Below are positions 37,901 through 52,000 of a stretch of DNA of 64,000 bases, one piece after another (position 1 is the stretch's first letter; each line of letters opens with the position of its first letter). The notes below the pieces were generated by a model, which was given only the letters and a program-made list of their open reading frames with translations, had not been told where the DNA came from and made no database searches. The position numbers and the translations under genes were made by a program. Location of the stretch: NCBI GenBank assembly GCA_001972305.1, contig BDDD01000421.1, positions 565,294-629,293 of the forward strand, in the 5' to 3' direction. The DNA comes from Cephalotus follicularis. Lineage: Eukaryota > Streptophyta > Magnoliopsida > Oxalidales > Cephalotaceae.

Positions 37901-40900
37901 CTGGTTGAAGTTATGGTGCAGTATGCCTGGAAACCTTAACCCTGTTCAGTGTGTAAGGTCTTTGACCATTCCTCCAGGCAGTGCCATCTTGTTGCTAGGA
38001 AGGACGTGGTCGTTAAACAAGGGGGTGAAAGGGCTCAATGTTTGCCTGCCATGGATGGAGGTTCGGAACCTGTTGGTAAGGGTGCGCTTGTCAGTAAGTT
38101 TCAGGATATCGCGAAACTGCAGCAATTCTTTGTGTAGAGGGCTCCCCAACCCCTATGGCGGTTGATGCCTCTCTAGGGAAGACTGTGGAGGGAAATGGCA
38201 GGCAAGATGGTGGGCCTGAATTACCAGTTAAAGGTATCCCTGAAAAGTCTCTGGGGATGGCATCCCCTGAAGTTGAACTTGGTGTTATCAAACAGATTGA
38301 TGCAAAGGTTGGTGCTTCAGTGCCTCATAAGGCGAGTGAGCCCCCCTCCAGCCCAGTGCAGGATAGGTGTAATCTACAGGTAGGGATGGGGAAGGATCCT
38401 ATCACCCCCTATAAGAAAGCTCCAGAGGCAGCTATCCTCTCTCTGGACACAGCCTCCCTGGACCCTAACATCATGATCCGTAACTTCATTGGGTTGGGAA
38501 AGAGAAGAAAGAAAAAAGGAGACTCCTCGCGAAAGGGTCTCCCCTCCATCCGATGATTAGTTGTGCATCGTGGAACATAAGAGGGCTTAACCACCCTCTT
38601 AAACAACAAGAGGTAAGTAAGTTTATTTTAAAGAATAAAGTGGCTATTTGTGGCTTATTTGAATCTAGAACAACAGTGGAGAATGTCCAAAAGATTTCTC
38701 AGTGGATGTGCAAGAAGTGGGATTGGGCTACTAATCACGCTTTCTCTCCCTTGGGAAGGATATGGTTTATGTGGGATCCCAGTATTATCAATTTTGAGGT
38801 TGCTCTCATGACTGATCAGGCTATCCATGGCAAGGCTGTGCTGGGTAATGGGACTGTTGTTAGCCTCTCCTTTGTGTATGGATTGTGTGACTATAGAAGT
38901 AGGAGGGATTTGTGGAAAGACCTTATCTACAATTCCCATATAGCCTCCTCTGTTCCCTGGCTTATTTTGGGGGATTTCAGTGTCTCCAGATTTCCTCAGG
39001 ACCCGCTTAATGGCCCTCCAAGATTCTCTAAAGCAATATCAGAGTTCAATGAATGTCTTAAAGTTATAGAGGTGGATGATTTTCGTAGTGTGGGCCGTTT
39101 TTTCAATTGGTCAAACAAAAGGGCCGGTAACTTTGCTGTTAACAAGAAGCTGGATCGAGTCCTGGAAAACTGGCATTGGCATAATTTATTCTCCTATAGC
39201 ATGGCTCATTTTCATAATCCGAGTGTCTCGGACCACTATCCGGTTACTGTTTTCTTGATGGTTCGTAGGACCTCAGGTAATAAGCCTTTCAAGTTCCTCA
39301 ATTTCTGGGCCAAGGACGCTCGCTTCACGGGTCTGGTGAACCGAGTCTGGTATCAGAGAGCTGTTGGCAATCCGCTTGAAGCTGTTTTGTGTAAGCTTAG
39401 GAACCTGGAATGAGAGCTCAAGTTTGTTTTCAGCAATCCTGACCCGAGTCCGAAGAGGGAGGCCCTTAGGGTGGAGTTAGGGCGCGTTCAATCCAACCTC
39501 TTGTCTGCCCCTTTAGATGTCGGTCTTCTCCTACAGGAAAAACTACTTCTGTCTAAGCTGTGGAAAGCCAAAGAGGAGGAGGAATCTTTCCTTAAGCAAA
39601 ATTCACGCATTTCCTGGCTTAAGCTTGGGGACTCCAACACAAAATTCTTCCACAAATCAGTTACTGCACTGCATCACAGGAATCATATTGGCAAGCTACA
39701 AAAACCTGACGGCAGCTGGCTGATTTCCTCGTCTGAGATTGAGTAGGAGGTTGTTGCATTTTTCCGTGGGCTCCTTGGGGAGCAGGGTCCCCCGGTTTCC
39801 TCTGCCTTTAGGCAGGTTTATTCCAAGAAGCTATCGGAGGAGCAAAAGGTGCTATTGGGCAGGGGTATCTCCGATGAAGAAGTTAGGGATGCGTTCTGGG
39901 CTCTCAACCCGAAGAAGGCACCGGGTCCGGACGGTTTTAATGGTGTTTTTTTCAGGTCAGTGTGGGGCATTGTGGGAAGTGATCTTATAGCAGCTTGCAA
40001 GTTTTTCTTCGCCCATCCTTACATGCCCATGGGGCTTAATGCTACTATCATTTCCTTGGTGCCAAAATCGGAAAATTCTTGCAGCATGCATGACTTCAGA
40101 CCCATTTCTTGCTGCAACTTCCTCTACAAAGTCCTATCTAAGATTATAGTAGACAGACTCAAATGCTTCCTTGCTGGGTTTGTGGACCTTGCCCAAACTG
40201 GCTTCATCCCCGGTAGAGTCCTTAGAGATAATGTCCTCATTGTCCAGGAGTTACTCAGAGGCTATGGTCAGAAGGGAGGTGTCCCCCGTTGTGCTATCAA
40301 GGCAGATTTAAGTAAAGCTTACGACTCTATCAGCTGGAAATTCATTCTACACTTGCTTAGCATCATTGACTGTCCGCCCCATGTCATTTCATGGATCCGA
40401 GTCTGCATCACCTCCCCTATCTTCTCAGTGGCAGTTAACGGTAGCCTTTGTGGTTTCTTTGAAGGGAAAAGAGGGCTTAGGCAAGGAGATCGTATGTCCC
40501 CCTTCCTTTTTGTGCTGGCCATGGATGTGTTATCAAGCTATTTAAAGGATGCGACTGCCAAAGAGGGTTTCTTATTTCAACCCAGATGCAAGAGAGCTGG
40601 TATTTCCCATTTACTGTTTGCGGATGATATCATGTTGTTTTCTCAAGCAGATATCCGCTCTGTGAAACTCCTCCAAGAAGGCTTGAATTATTTTTTAGAA
40701 GCTTTCGGCATGAGCTTGAACCTTTGTAAATGCCTCGTAGTGTTTGGAAACACTCTGAATTGGTCCATGGAACAGATTTGCGGCTCTCTACGCTTTCAAC
40801 TAGGTTCTCTCCCGGTAAGGTATCTTGGTCTCCCCCTTGTTTCCAGGAGGCTCTCGGCTATGGATTGCAAGTGCCTCACCTTGAAGCTAGTAGATAGGAT

Positions 40901-43009
40901 TCAGTCTTGGACCAGTAAATGCCTGTCCTACTCGGGAAGATTGTAGCTCATTCAGGCGACCCTTCTTGGTATTCAGAACTTCTAGATTAGTAACGCAATC
41001 CTTCCCAAAGCCACTATGTTGGAATGTATTATGAGGACTTTCTTATGGTCAGGCTCAGCGGGTAAGAGAAGAGCAAAGGTCCCCTGGAACACTGTATGCA
41101 CTCCCAAGGCGGAAGGGGGGCTTAGCATTAGAAGGGTAGGAGATTGTAACAAGGCTACCATGTTGAGGCTGATTTGGGATCTCCTAAAGAGTAGGCCTTC
41201 GCTATGGGTCAGGTGGAGCAAAGTAGAGATACTAAAAAACTGTTCCCTCTGGCAGTTGGAGCGTAAACAGTCCTTATCAATCACCTGGAAGTATCTTCTG
41301 GACCTCAGGGCGCAGGCTTCAGCAAATCTGGTTTAATCCATTGGTAGAGAGTCCTCTTGGTCCTTGTGGTATGAACCTTGGTTCCAAAATACCTCGTCGG
41401 CTCAAGGCTGGGTCACAGAGTTATATATGAATCGGGGTTGTCCCGAAATGCCACTCTCGCTGAGGTAATCTCTGACTCAGCTTGGAACTGGCCGGCAAAT
41501 GTGAGGCAGTTGAGGGAAATTAGTTTAGCTTGCGAGGGCATTCCTATTGGGCAGTGTGACGCTATTGACTGGCAATTTAAGGGCCGGTCTTTCTCCTTCA
41601 AAGCGGCATGGGAGGCCATTAGAGTTCATCACTCCGCAGCCCCTTGGGCCAAAATTGTGTGGTTCCCTGGAGCCATTCCGAGGCATTCCTTTTGTATGTG
41701 GCTCACCTTTCACAAGGCTCATAGCACTTTGGATAACTTGCAGAGGATTGGTATAGTGCAGAGAAGTCAGTGTCCCTTCAATTGCGGACATGATGAGTCT
41801 CTCAATCATCTGTTTTTTGAGTGCTCCTTCACTAAAGCTGTCTGGGTTAAAGTGCTGAAGCTTAACAATTGTCCAATCCCTACCGTGTGGAGCTGGGAAA
41901 GCACGGCTCGTTGGGCCTTGGGGTGTACCAAGGGAAAACAGTTCCACCGTTGGATGAGAAGACTTGGTCTCGCCGCCTCCATTTATCACTGTTGGAGGGA
42001 GAGGAATAACAGGGTCTTCAGGCAAACGGTAGCCTCTCCCAGTCGGGTCGTGGAACGCATCTGCTTCAATGTTGGAAGCAAAGCTGCTTTATGCAGGTAT
42101 ATTTTGGACTCTCCTACCAATAGAGCCATAGCGGATAATTGGAATATTGATGGAAACATATTTAAAAGTCCAGAGTTTGGTCTTTAAGGGTGAAGCGGGC
42201 GTTCCTTTAAACTGATGTATGGGGTGTTGATGCTGATCCAGAAATGCAGATGTGGATGTTAGCAGGATGTACATTGGGCTTTCTTGAGTCCTCTTTTGCT
42301 GCAGGGTAGGGTGTGGTCCTCAGTGCCCTTGCATATTTTGTGTATACATGCATATATAGTGATTGATAGATAGATAGAAAGTTTGAAGGTTTTGTTATAG
42401 ATTTTTGCGATGCTGTTAACCCTTGTGGGGTTTGTTACAGTGTTAGCTTCGGCTTTTGTGGCAGTTTTTACTTTGATGTAAAGGGAAGGCATATACACCC
42501 CCTTGTTTTCTATTAAATTTATATATACTGATCTTATCCAAAAAAAAACTCTATATTATTTTTTATCTTTTGTTTTTGTCAGTTGTTTGTGTGATGTTAT
42601 CTCTAGATATGATTTTGGATCATGGGAGTGACAAATTTAACGTATTAGTTGTCAAGAGATTCCCCAAATCACATGTAGGTCTCAGAGTCTTATACAATTG
42701 TCTAAGATTGATTTTTAACCGCAATCTTTGTGATTCAACACCGTCATTTAAATTGATGAATTTTCGGACGACTGCATTTTCAGGCGATGTTGTTTCTTGT
42801 ACAAATCTAAGAACAATTTCTATTGTAGTACATTTTATGGTTGTTTTTTTAGCATTTTGTTATTATGGTTGTCGTTTCACTCACTTTTTTGTATGGGATT
42901 CGTTTGTTAACCCGGTATTAGCTATCATTGTCTTATATTGACTTGTCCACTTCATTAATAAATATCTATATAATAATATATATAATATACTATTACTACT
43001 AGTATATAC

Positions 43010-43052
<43 letters not shown>

Positions 43053-46000
43053 TAAATTGGCATATGGTGATAATAAATTTACTTTTTAGTTTGTCACCCC
43101 ATCTTACACCACTCAATACCACTTAATGGAGTGCATTAATTTCAAGACATTAATTAATATATTCCATTGAATTATGTAAGATGTGGTGGTATACTAAAAA
43201 ATTTGTTACCATGTGATAATTTATTCAGACTTATATATATATATATACACCAAGTATATAACACTTCATTCATTCAAGGAAAAAAAATACCGTCTTTATT
43301 TTCTCCGCATAAAAATACTCTAGAGAGAGAACATTACATTATTGAAAAGAGGCAAACTAAGAGGTAAATTTCTCCAAGTTTTTTGAGAAAATGTTCATGG
43401 AAGAGAGAACAATTTAAAATTGAAACCAAAGGTTTGAGAAACCTAATCAAGTCCGTACGTGGTTAGTGGCTAATCGTACCTTGATCAAAACAAAATTTGC
43501 ATTTCTTTCTTTAATCATTGGGAATTGATTAAGGATATTGTCTTGGTAAATTAATACAGGCACTCATATTATTGTTACTACTTAGATTAAAGGATAAAAT
43601 ACAAAAATCCCTCTGAGTTTTAAACTCATTAACACTTTACCTCATATATTTTCAAATATTACAAAAACCTCCTCAGGTTTGAGTCCGTTTAACGATTAAC
43701 CCCCTCAGGTTTGAGCCCGTTAACGATTAATTCCCTCAGATTTAAGTCCATTTAATCATTAACCCCTGTATTATAAGCATAAATTGTAAGTCATTGGAGT
43801 CTATATAATATTTGAAAACAAAGAGAGCAAAGTGTTAACGAATCTAAATCTCAAGGGATTTTTCGTATTTTACCGTAGATTAAATTATCTGTGAGTCTTT
43901 GCATCATGAAGGGTTATGGGCTGAAGACCTACGTGAATGGTTTACTTTATTTTTAACCGTGCGTAATTTACTAGTGCTTGTATGCCTCTCACCCCTCCTC
44001 TTAAGTTTGGGTTGTAATCTCTCCCCCCTCTTAAATATTTCTTTCTTTTCATTCATATTATTTGTTTAAATGTAATGAGTGTGGATGATGGATGATGGCA
44101 CAATGGGAGCTAGGAGAATTACATGGGGGCATGAAGGAATCCTTAAAGCTTACAGGACCCATGATGTTGGGTTATTTTACTTAAATAACTAGTTGCACAC
44201 CCTAGGTTTTTGACCTAGTAATTCACTATGGCTCAAGCGAATTACCTTGACAAATCCACAGTATCTATAATATAAATATCATAGGGAGCATAAAATGTGA
44301 TTAGTTTTAGCGAAAATCACATGACCCTCTAAAAAATTACTGATTTTTTAATTTTGTTGACGATTTAGTCTCAATCCTTGTTTTGATGATAACATATTTG
44401 CATTTAACAAGTTTACTTGATGTGCAAGGAACTACAAGTTCAAAATCAAAGCAATATACCATCTGCAGAAGAAGAAGTCGACTATCAAAGAAAACCATCG
44501 ACGTCCGTACGAAAGAAGTCGACTCCTTAAAAATAACATCGACGTCTTTAGTGCAGGATCAATTACAAAGAAGACATCGTCCTTCCAGTAATAGCATCGA
44601 CGTCCGTACCAAAAGACATCGACTACTTCCAAAAGACGTCGACCACTTTCAAGATGACATCGACTACTTTCAAGATAACATCGACGTATTTGGACGTTTT
44701 CTAAGCCAGAAGCTACTGTATGAAATTGCAATTTAAGACATCGATCCTTACATCAAAGACATCGACGTCAACTCAAAAGACATCGACGTCTTTCAATAGA
44801 GATCGATGCCATTTCCAGAGCAACCTGCAAATTCCCAGAAAATGCATCGACTCCAAAGAAGAAGACGATGTGATGTTCAAAGACTCATATTCTGGAGATT
44901 TCCCAGAAAAGACATCGACGCCTTCAGAAGGAAAATATCGGTATTTTCCAAACATCGGCAACGTACTAAACACCTTTGAAAAACTATATTATTATACTCA
45001 ACGTTAGAAACTTAAAATAGAGACGACCATATTTCTGCAGCTGAAGAAACACTTTCCGCAGCTACAGAAAAGTCAACCATCGGCAACCTTCACCAATTTG
45101 ATCGGCAAGGACCAAAGGGCCCACAACAAGTGAACTTTTCTGCAGCTGAAGAAAAANNNNNNNNNNNNNNNNNNNNNNNNNTGGTTCATGCCAATACCTA
45201 GGAAGCATGCTAGTATCTTGGTTTAGCAAGAAGCAAAATTCAGTAGCTTTATCCACCACCGAAGCTGAATATATAGCAGTAGGTAGTTGTTGTGCTCAAA
45301 TTCTTTGGCAAAAGCAACAATTGGTAGATTTTGGCATTTATGTTAAGGATGTGTCTATTAAGTGTGATAATACTAGTAGTATTTGCCTTGCTAAGAACCC
45401 TGTCCATCACTCTAGGACAAAAAACATTGACATTAGATATCATTTCTTAAGAGAACATGTAGAATGTGGTGACATTATGTTAGAGTATATTCCCACCGAA
45501 AAACAAGTGGCGGATATCTTCACCAAACCCTTAGATGAGAATTCTTTTTCTAAGTTTAGAAGAGAATTAGGTTTGTGTGAACTTGAATGATATGTATTAT
45601 GTTTGAATAATATGTTTGATCGAATGAATATTTGATGTGATGTTTTTTTTGTTATTTGCTCTGTTTTTGGCTTGATTTTCTGTTCTGTTCTGAAAAACGT
45701 CGACTCCTTTTCTGAAATTTTTTCTGCTTTACAAAACAGAGTCGACTTCTTTTCTGAAAAACTTGTATCTTATGAAAATGCCGTCGACTTCTTTTGAAAA
45801 ACGTCGATCCCTATGTGTTTCTCTAAAACACATCGACTTATTTTCAAATGCGTCGATGCCTTTTAAAACGCACCGTTTTTTCAGCTCTTTTTTAAGATCA
45901 CGTCGACTTCTTTTAGAATAAAGTCGACGTCTTTTCTTTAGAAACTCGACTTCTTCATAAAAAGTCGATCTCATGCTCATTCTGCATTTTCCTCTTTCTC

Positions 46001-49000
46001 TGTAATTTTTTAAAAATTTCCACTCTCGTTATTTTTTCTTCAAAAATTGTTCCTTTTTGCTCGAAAACAACTCTCTAATCTTTTTTCATCCACATAAACT
46101 CCATTCGTTGTGTCCAATCTATCCAGTTTTGTCATTGATTGTGTCTTCTCTCTGTGCACTCTACCTGTTTGTCAAAATGCCTAGGACAAAGCAAACCGCC
46201 AAAAAGAAGGCTGCCTCCTCTTCTCAGCCTAAGAAATCTGCTAAGAAGCAGAGACTAGAGCTTAGGGAATCATCCTCTGAATCTTCTCATTCGGATTCCT
46301 CATCCGAAGAACACATTCCCATTCGAACCATATCCTTTGTTGAAAAACGAGTCATGGGAGGCAGAAAGATTGATTTTGATTTCTGTTCTTCCGAATTCTC
46401 CTTTGTTTCCTGGTTAGATGACCTACATCTTCTTCCCTTAGTTCAAATTTCTAACCCATTTTATATAAAATTGGTTAAAGAATTTTATTCTAACCTAAAA
46501 ATGGTTTCGGCTCAAAATGAGGAATTTGCAATCTCCTCATCTGTTAAAGGCCAATGGATTTATCTAGATGCTAGGATTCTAGCTTCTATCCTGCATATTC
46601 CATACACCGGTCTATACGTTTTTGAATCCAAAAAATGGCCGGAGGTTGAGGGTTTTCACCCTAACCAAATTCTATCGATTTTGTATCCCAACGATCCAAA
46701 TGTCCATCCCAACATGGCTCTGACAACTAATCGTTTGTCAGTAGATCATAGGCTTCTCCACCATCTCATAGTTCATCAAATTCTACCCACCGGTGGAGGG
46801 TATGCGAAATTGTCTAGGATGCAAGTTTTCATTATGTGGTGCATCCTTTGTAAAATCGAATTCTGTTTTCCTCTCCTAATGCTCAAAACAATGGTAAGAG
46901 CATTTTCACAGAAGAAATCCGTACTCCCTTACGGATCCATTCTTACCCTAGTCTTCCTACATTGTCATATTCCGCTTGAAGGGGAGATTTCAACGAAGTT
47001 GAAGAAGGAAGATACATACAACAAGAGTACATTAAATCGTATGGGGTGGAAGAAACAACAAGGAATTTGGACATATGTGCCTAAAGTGGATCAAGCTCCA
47101 AGGATTGCAAGGGAAGAGCAAGAGGACAACCCTCCTTGGGAAGCTCAAGAACAAACTGCCCCTGCCCCTGCTCAGCACCCTGCTCAAAGCTCTTCATCCA
47201 TTTCTAATTATGACAGGATGATGGAATTCATGCAATCAAAATTTGCTGCCATGGATGCCTCGTTTAAAGAAATCAACTCTCGGCTTGGAAGATTGGAGGG
47301 GGATCATAAGAATATTCATTCGGACTTCCGACACATTGATGACATCATCTTCTATGATTTAAAAGTCACAAAGAGGCGTCTCAAAAGGATGGAACGGAGG
47401 CTTGCCGAATCCAAGGCGATTGATCGATGTGAAGAAACTTCGGGCGATGAATCCGGATCCGATGTTTCCACTCCTGAAGCTTGATGTTTTTGTTGTTGTT
47501 TCTGCCTTTAATTTGCGTTGCTGTTTTCTGTTTTGATGTTATGAACCTTTGTGTTCATCCTTTTTTTTTAAATGAACAAGTTTGAATTTAATGATATTAA
47601 TGAAATGTTTATGCAATTGTGTTTATGAAATTGTGTTTTATGAATTGTGTTTATATTTATATGAATGATTTTCTGATATAATTGCGTTGAATGATTATGT
47701 TTTCTCATTTTTTTCTCCATAATTATCATCATTGCCGACATTATGAGATTTCATGCTTTTTGCATTATTCATACTCTTTTAACCCTTGCTATTAGTAAGG
47801 GGGAGCTAATATTTTTCTGCCTTTGTAGAATCTTTTTGATGCTATACAAAAAAGGGGGAGAAATGTATATGACTCAAAAGAATTATGTTTGCGGAGAAAT
47901 GCTAATGGAAAGATATGCTATGCTATTTTGAGAGAAAGGCTCAATGGGAGACTAAATGCTCATGCTTACTGATATTGCAACTTGTTTACAATGCTTACTG
48001 ATATTGCCATTTACATTATAAATCTCTTTTGACATTCACTTATAATTCCCTCAATTGGTATTACTTATAATTCATGCTTTTTGACTTGTATATTGCAAGA
48101 GTGTTTTATTTCAAATTTGACGCATAATAATTTTTTTTCTCAATGAGACGCATTAATTGAAAAAAAATCCTAATATGACCCACGCTGTTAACTGTCATTA
48201 ATAAAATTGAGAAAATTTTAACTAAACCATGAAATAACAAGTTATTCAACTACCATATTAACATTTTTTTTGAAAAAATCTAAAAATGATGTCTTAAAAA
48301 AGTAGTGATTTTTTAATTTGACGTATGACGTACGGTCACATGGGGGTTTCCTCAATTTTGTTAACAGTAGTTGACGGTGTACGGTATATTGAGATTTTTT
48401 TTCTTTATAGTATGTCAAATTAAATAAAAAAATGTTATGCGTTAAATTACAAAATCACTACTTTTTGACAACCTCATTATGATATTTTCCTTTTGTTTTG
48501 GTTTTGTGCTGTAGGGTGCATGAGATGATATTGCTATATTTATGTTTGATTCAATCTGAATTAGAATAAAATGATGTGACCTCAAAACTTTAATGAAAAA
48601 TTAATATCAAGTTGTTAACGTAGGATGCGTAAGATGATTCAACCGTTGCAATTATACGAATTTTTCTAAAATGTTGACTTCTTTGCAATTCATTCAAGGT
48701 CCTCATTTTAAGGGAATTAATACAATTGTTTAACATGGGATGTTACGTGGGATAAGCTTGTAGTACAATCTTCTTTGCAATTCTTGCAAGGATAGTGCCA
48801 CTAGTTTGTGCCCACGACAAGGCGGAGTTTGACTTAACTAAGGTCGTAAGGTCGTAATGAATTTAGAGGCTAAAACAAGAGTGGAAATTGTATGTGATGC
48901 AAACAAGAGAGTTTACTGTACCCATAGAGTGTATCAGGACTTCTAAGCAATTCAAGCAAGACAAAGGTATATAAAATGGACTCTAATAGCCACTAAGAAA

Positions 49001-52000
49001 CATGATTTCTTGAATTTCTTATACAGAGGTTTATGGAATTCGATAAGAATAGTGAGAGATACCTTATTTGATTAAAGATCAAATCTATATGAGTAGAAAT
49101 AAATTAAAATCAAATAAATTCTAATGTTCTCTTATTTAGTACTCATACGTTGCAATGAATTCTGACAATGCCTTAACGCCATCGATTGACACTTGTTCAG
49201 ATGAAAAAAAATGTTTCCAATGAAATTATGACACGTATACCTAAGAATATTCATTTGTAACTCGTGGGTGAAAATTTAAATGACATCTTAATGCATGATT
49301 CAAGGGAACAGAGGCCTCGCTTAATGTCGAAGTAAAAGTCACTTGAGAGAAATCAAGGACGAGAGTAAGGGGTCGCTTGTTACGAGGGTATCTCAGATAG
49401 TTCCTAACTTGGGGGTTATCTGAGATACCTTTCTAAATTGATTTTTTTTTTAAATTTTTGTATGAATGCTTTGGATGATATAATATTATAGTAAAAATTT
49501 AGATAGATAAATAATTTTGTAAATTAATATACTAAATAGATTTATATTTACACATATCCTTATATCTCACATACCATCCCTAATATAACAGTGTACCGAG
49601 CGACCCCTAAATATCATATCGTCTATAAACAGTAGTCCCGGTGATAAGTTAAGGGCCTCCCAGATTTCCAGCTCTTGATTACTTATCAGTTATCAAAACT
49701 TATTTATTTATTGATGTCGTTTTATTAATCATATGCTTTAATTATTTGTACATACAAAATGTAATGATGAACGCACATACAAACTATGCCCGTTCATGCT
49801 ACAAAAGAATATGAACGCACGTATAGAAGCCTGATCGTGTCTACTTCTGAGTTTATTTATAAAGAGGTCATGTAATTATTATTATTAGAAGTACGTCAAT
49901 TACATGAATATCCTTAGATTTTTTTATATATATGTTTTAATGTTTAGTATTGATCAATATCAGTTAATATATTGATGACATAATTTTAACATAGGGGAAC
50001 TCGGTGTTTGATTACTATTTTTGTGCTATAGCATCTATTATCTGTACGTGAACACAATCCGTAATAATAAAAAAATCATTATTTTGTTAGATTTTTATTT
50101 TTGAAACTTTTAAATTAATGATGTGTCATTTTATTATTTGTTATATTCACATACATACCACGTAATAGACTGTATCTATAAAAAAAATGTGGTCTAAAAC
50201 TCTATATTTTGACACCTTAATAACAAATGTGTTGTACTATTATTGAGAAGATTAGTCTTTGATTCCCAGTAAGAGGGTTCGAAATTTTTGACAATCTACT
50301 ACCTCGAACATGTGTCATAAAAAATCAATATTTAAAACCTCTTGAGCCGCTGTCTACCTCTTTGGTCCAATTGATCATAGTTGAACTCATTAAGGTACCC
50401 TAACTTACATCCAAAGTGCCTAGGGTTTTCAAAAAGTAGTATCTCGTGGGAAAGAGAAGGGACATACAAGTAGTGCTATTAAGAAATTCACACAAACAAC
50501 CATTTCATCATTAGATTCACATTGGCGTTGGGTGTTTCTAACAAATTGGTTGTTTGGTTGAATGATTTAATATAGTATAATCTCGTGTAAGAAAAAGGAA
50601 TTGTACACTGTTATCACCACATTCTCTCATATAATTGTGGCACATGAAGTCTTATATGTTGTTCGGATATGCATGCACACACCTACCCTGTAGTGATAAT
50701 GTCTACCTAAGAGTGATACAAAAAATGAAAAACATGTGATGTTTCATCTAATCAGTGAAAAGAAGATTAATTGCATCAGTTTTTTTTTTATTTTTCACTA
50801 GTTAATGTTAAAATTATAAACTAGATACATTGTATTGATTTTTGTACATAGTACATGATATATTGGATTAATCTACTTTTATGGTTAATGTATTTTCTAG
50901 ATTAATTGGATTGTCCAGGAACTTGAAAATGTGTCTTAAGAATTTGGAAAGTCTTAAGTGGTTAAATACATTAATCTTATGTTTTGTGTTACCCTATAAA
51001 TACCCACTTTTATATGCTTGTTTAATAAAATCAAGTTTCTAATATAATTGAGAGTATTCTTCCAAAAATAGTGATTTTGTGTGATCATAAGATAATAATT
51101 TTCTTCTCTTCTCTTTTTCAATTTATTTTCCAAAAGTTGGTATCAAAGACTTGTTCTTTAAGACTAATGACCTCAAACAATAACAATATGTTACAACCCC
51201 AACTTCCTAGATTCAATAAGAAGAACTATCATCAATGGATCATACTTATGAAGGTCTTGTATGAGTCACAAGAATTATGGAGCTTTGTTGAAATTGGTTA
51301 TGTGGAGTCGAAAGATCAATGGACGCTTACTCAAGCACAACGCATAGAGTTTAAGGACAATCGGAAGAAAGATAGGAAGGCCTTGTACTTCATTTTTCAA
51401 GCCATGGATGAAGTTTTTTTTTCTTTTAGAGGATCTCCTCATCAAAATCAGTAAAAGAAGTATGGGATACTCTTAATGCTGCTTATAGAGGTGAAGAAAA
51501 AAAAATAAAGTTTGTAATGTTGCAAACTCTTAGATGTGAGTTTGATTCCTTAAGAATGAAAGATTCGGAGATCGTTGAAGAATTTTACAATCGAGTTATC
51601 ATTCTTCTTAATCAAATGAAGGTGAATGGAGAAAATATTGAAGACAAAAAATACTTGAAAAAATTCTTAGGAGTTTGACTCAAAATTTTGATATCTTGTA
51701 GTTGCCATTAAAGAATCTAAAGATTTGTCTTCTTTATCCTTAGAAAGTTTATGGGGGTCTCTTCAATCCTATGAACTTAGAATAAAGCAATTTGATTCTC
51801 CTCCTCTTGAGAATGCATGTCAATTATCTTCACACGGTGGAGGTTTTAGAGGACGAGCAAGAGGATGGGGAGGACAATCCTTTCGTGGCAGAGGAAGAGG
51901 CAACGAACAAGAAAGGCATAAAGAGTACGAAGGTGAGCAAGGTAAAACTTTCTCTAATAGAAGTGAATTTTCTTCTAGAAGAGGAAGAGGACGAGGCCGA

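Larger units (their letters stand above)
36688..42546 (+). mobile_element. L1-type LINE, full length but decayed
   Basis: It is flanked by 16-bp direct repeats and ends in a short poly(A) run (42538-42546). ORF1 carries a DUF4283-type domain and a zinc knuckle. ORF2 carries an endonuclease, reverse transcriptase and a zf-RVT-like tail. About 5.86 kb is present, close to full length for plant L1 elements. At least six in-frame stops make it inactive. It is antisense to the MADS gene in intron 2. Confidence 0.9.
44355..47963 (+). mobile_element. SIRE-type Ty1-copia fragment with env-position ORF
   Basis: It has an LTR start at 44355, a gap at 45157-45181, the end of copia RNase H (to 45590), an ORF in the position of the SIRE env-like gene (46177-47484) and two polypurine tracts (47796 and 47848). 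gag and most of pol are absent, and no 3' LTR is seen. The 3' limit is approximate. It is antisense to the MADS gene in intron 2. Confidence 0.7.

Noticed and set aside
42570..42941. 123-codon ORF with a hydrophobic C-terminal half, just after the LINE
   Set aside because: No recognisable family, AT-rich intron sequence, antisense to the host gene. Chance is more likely.
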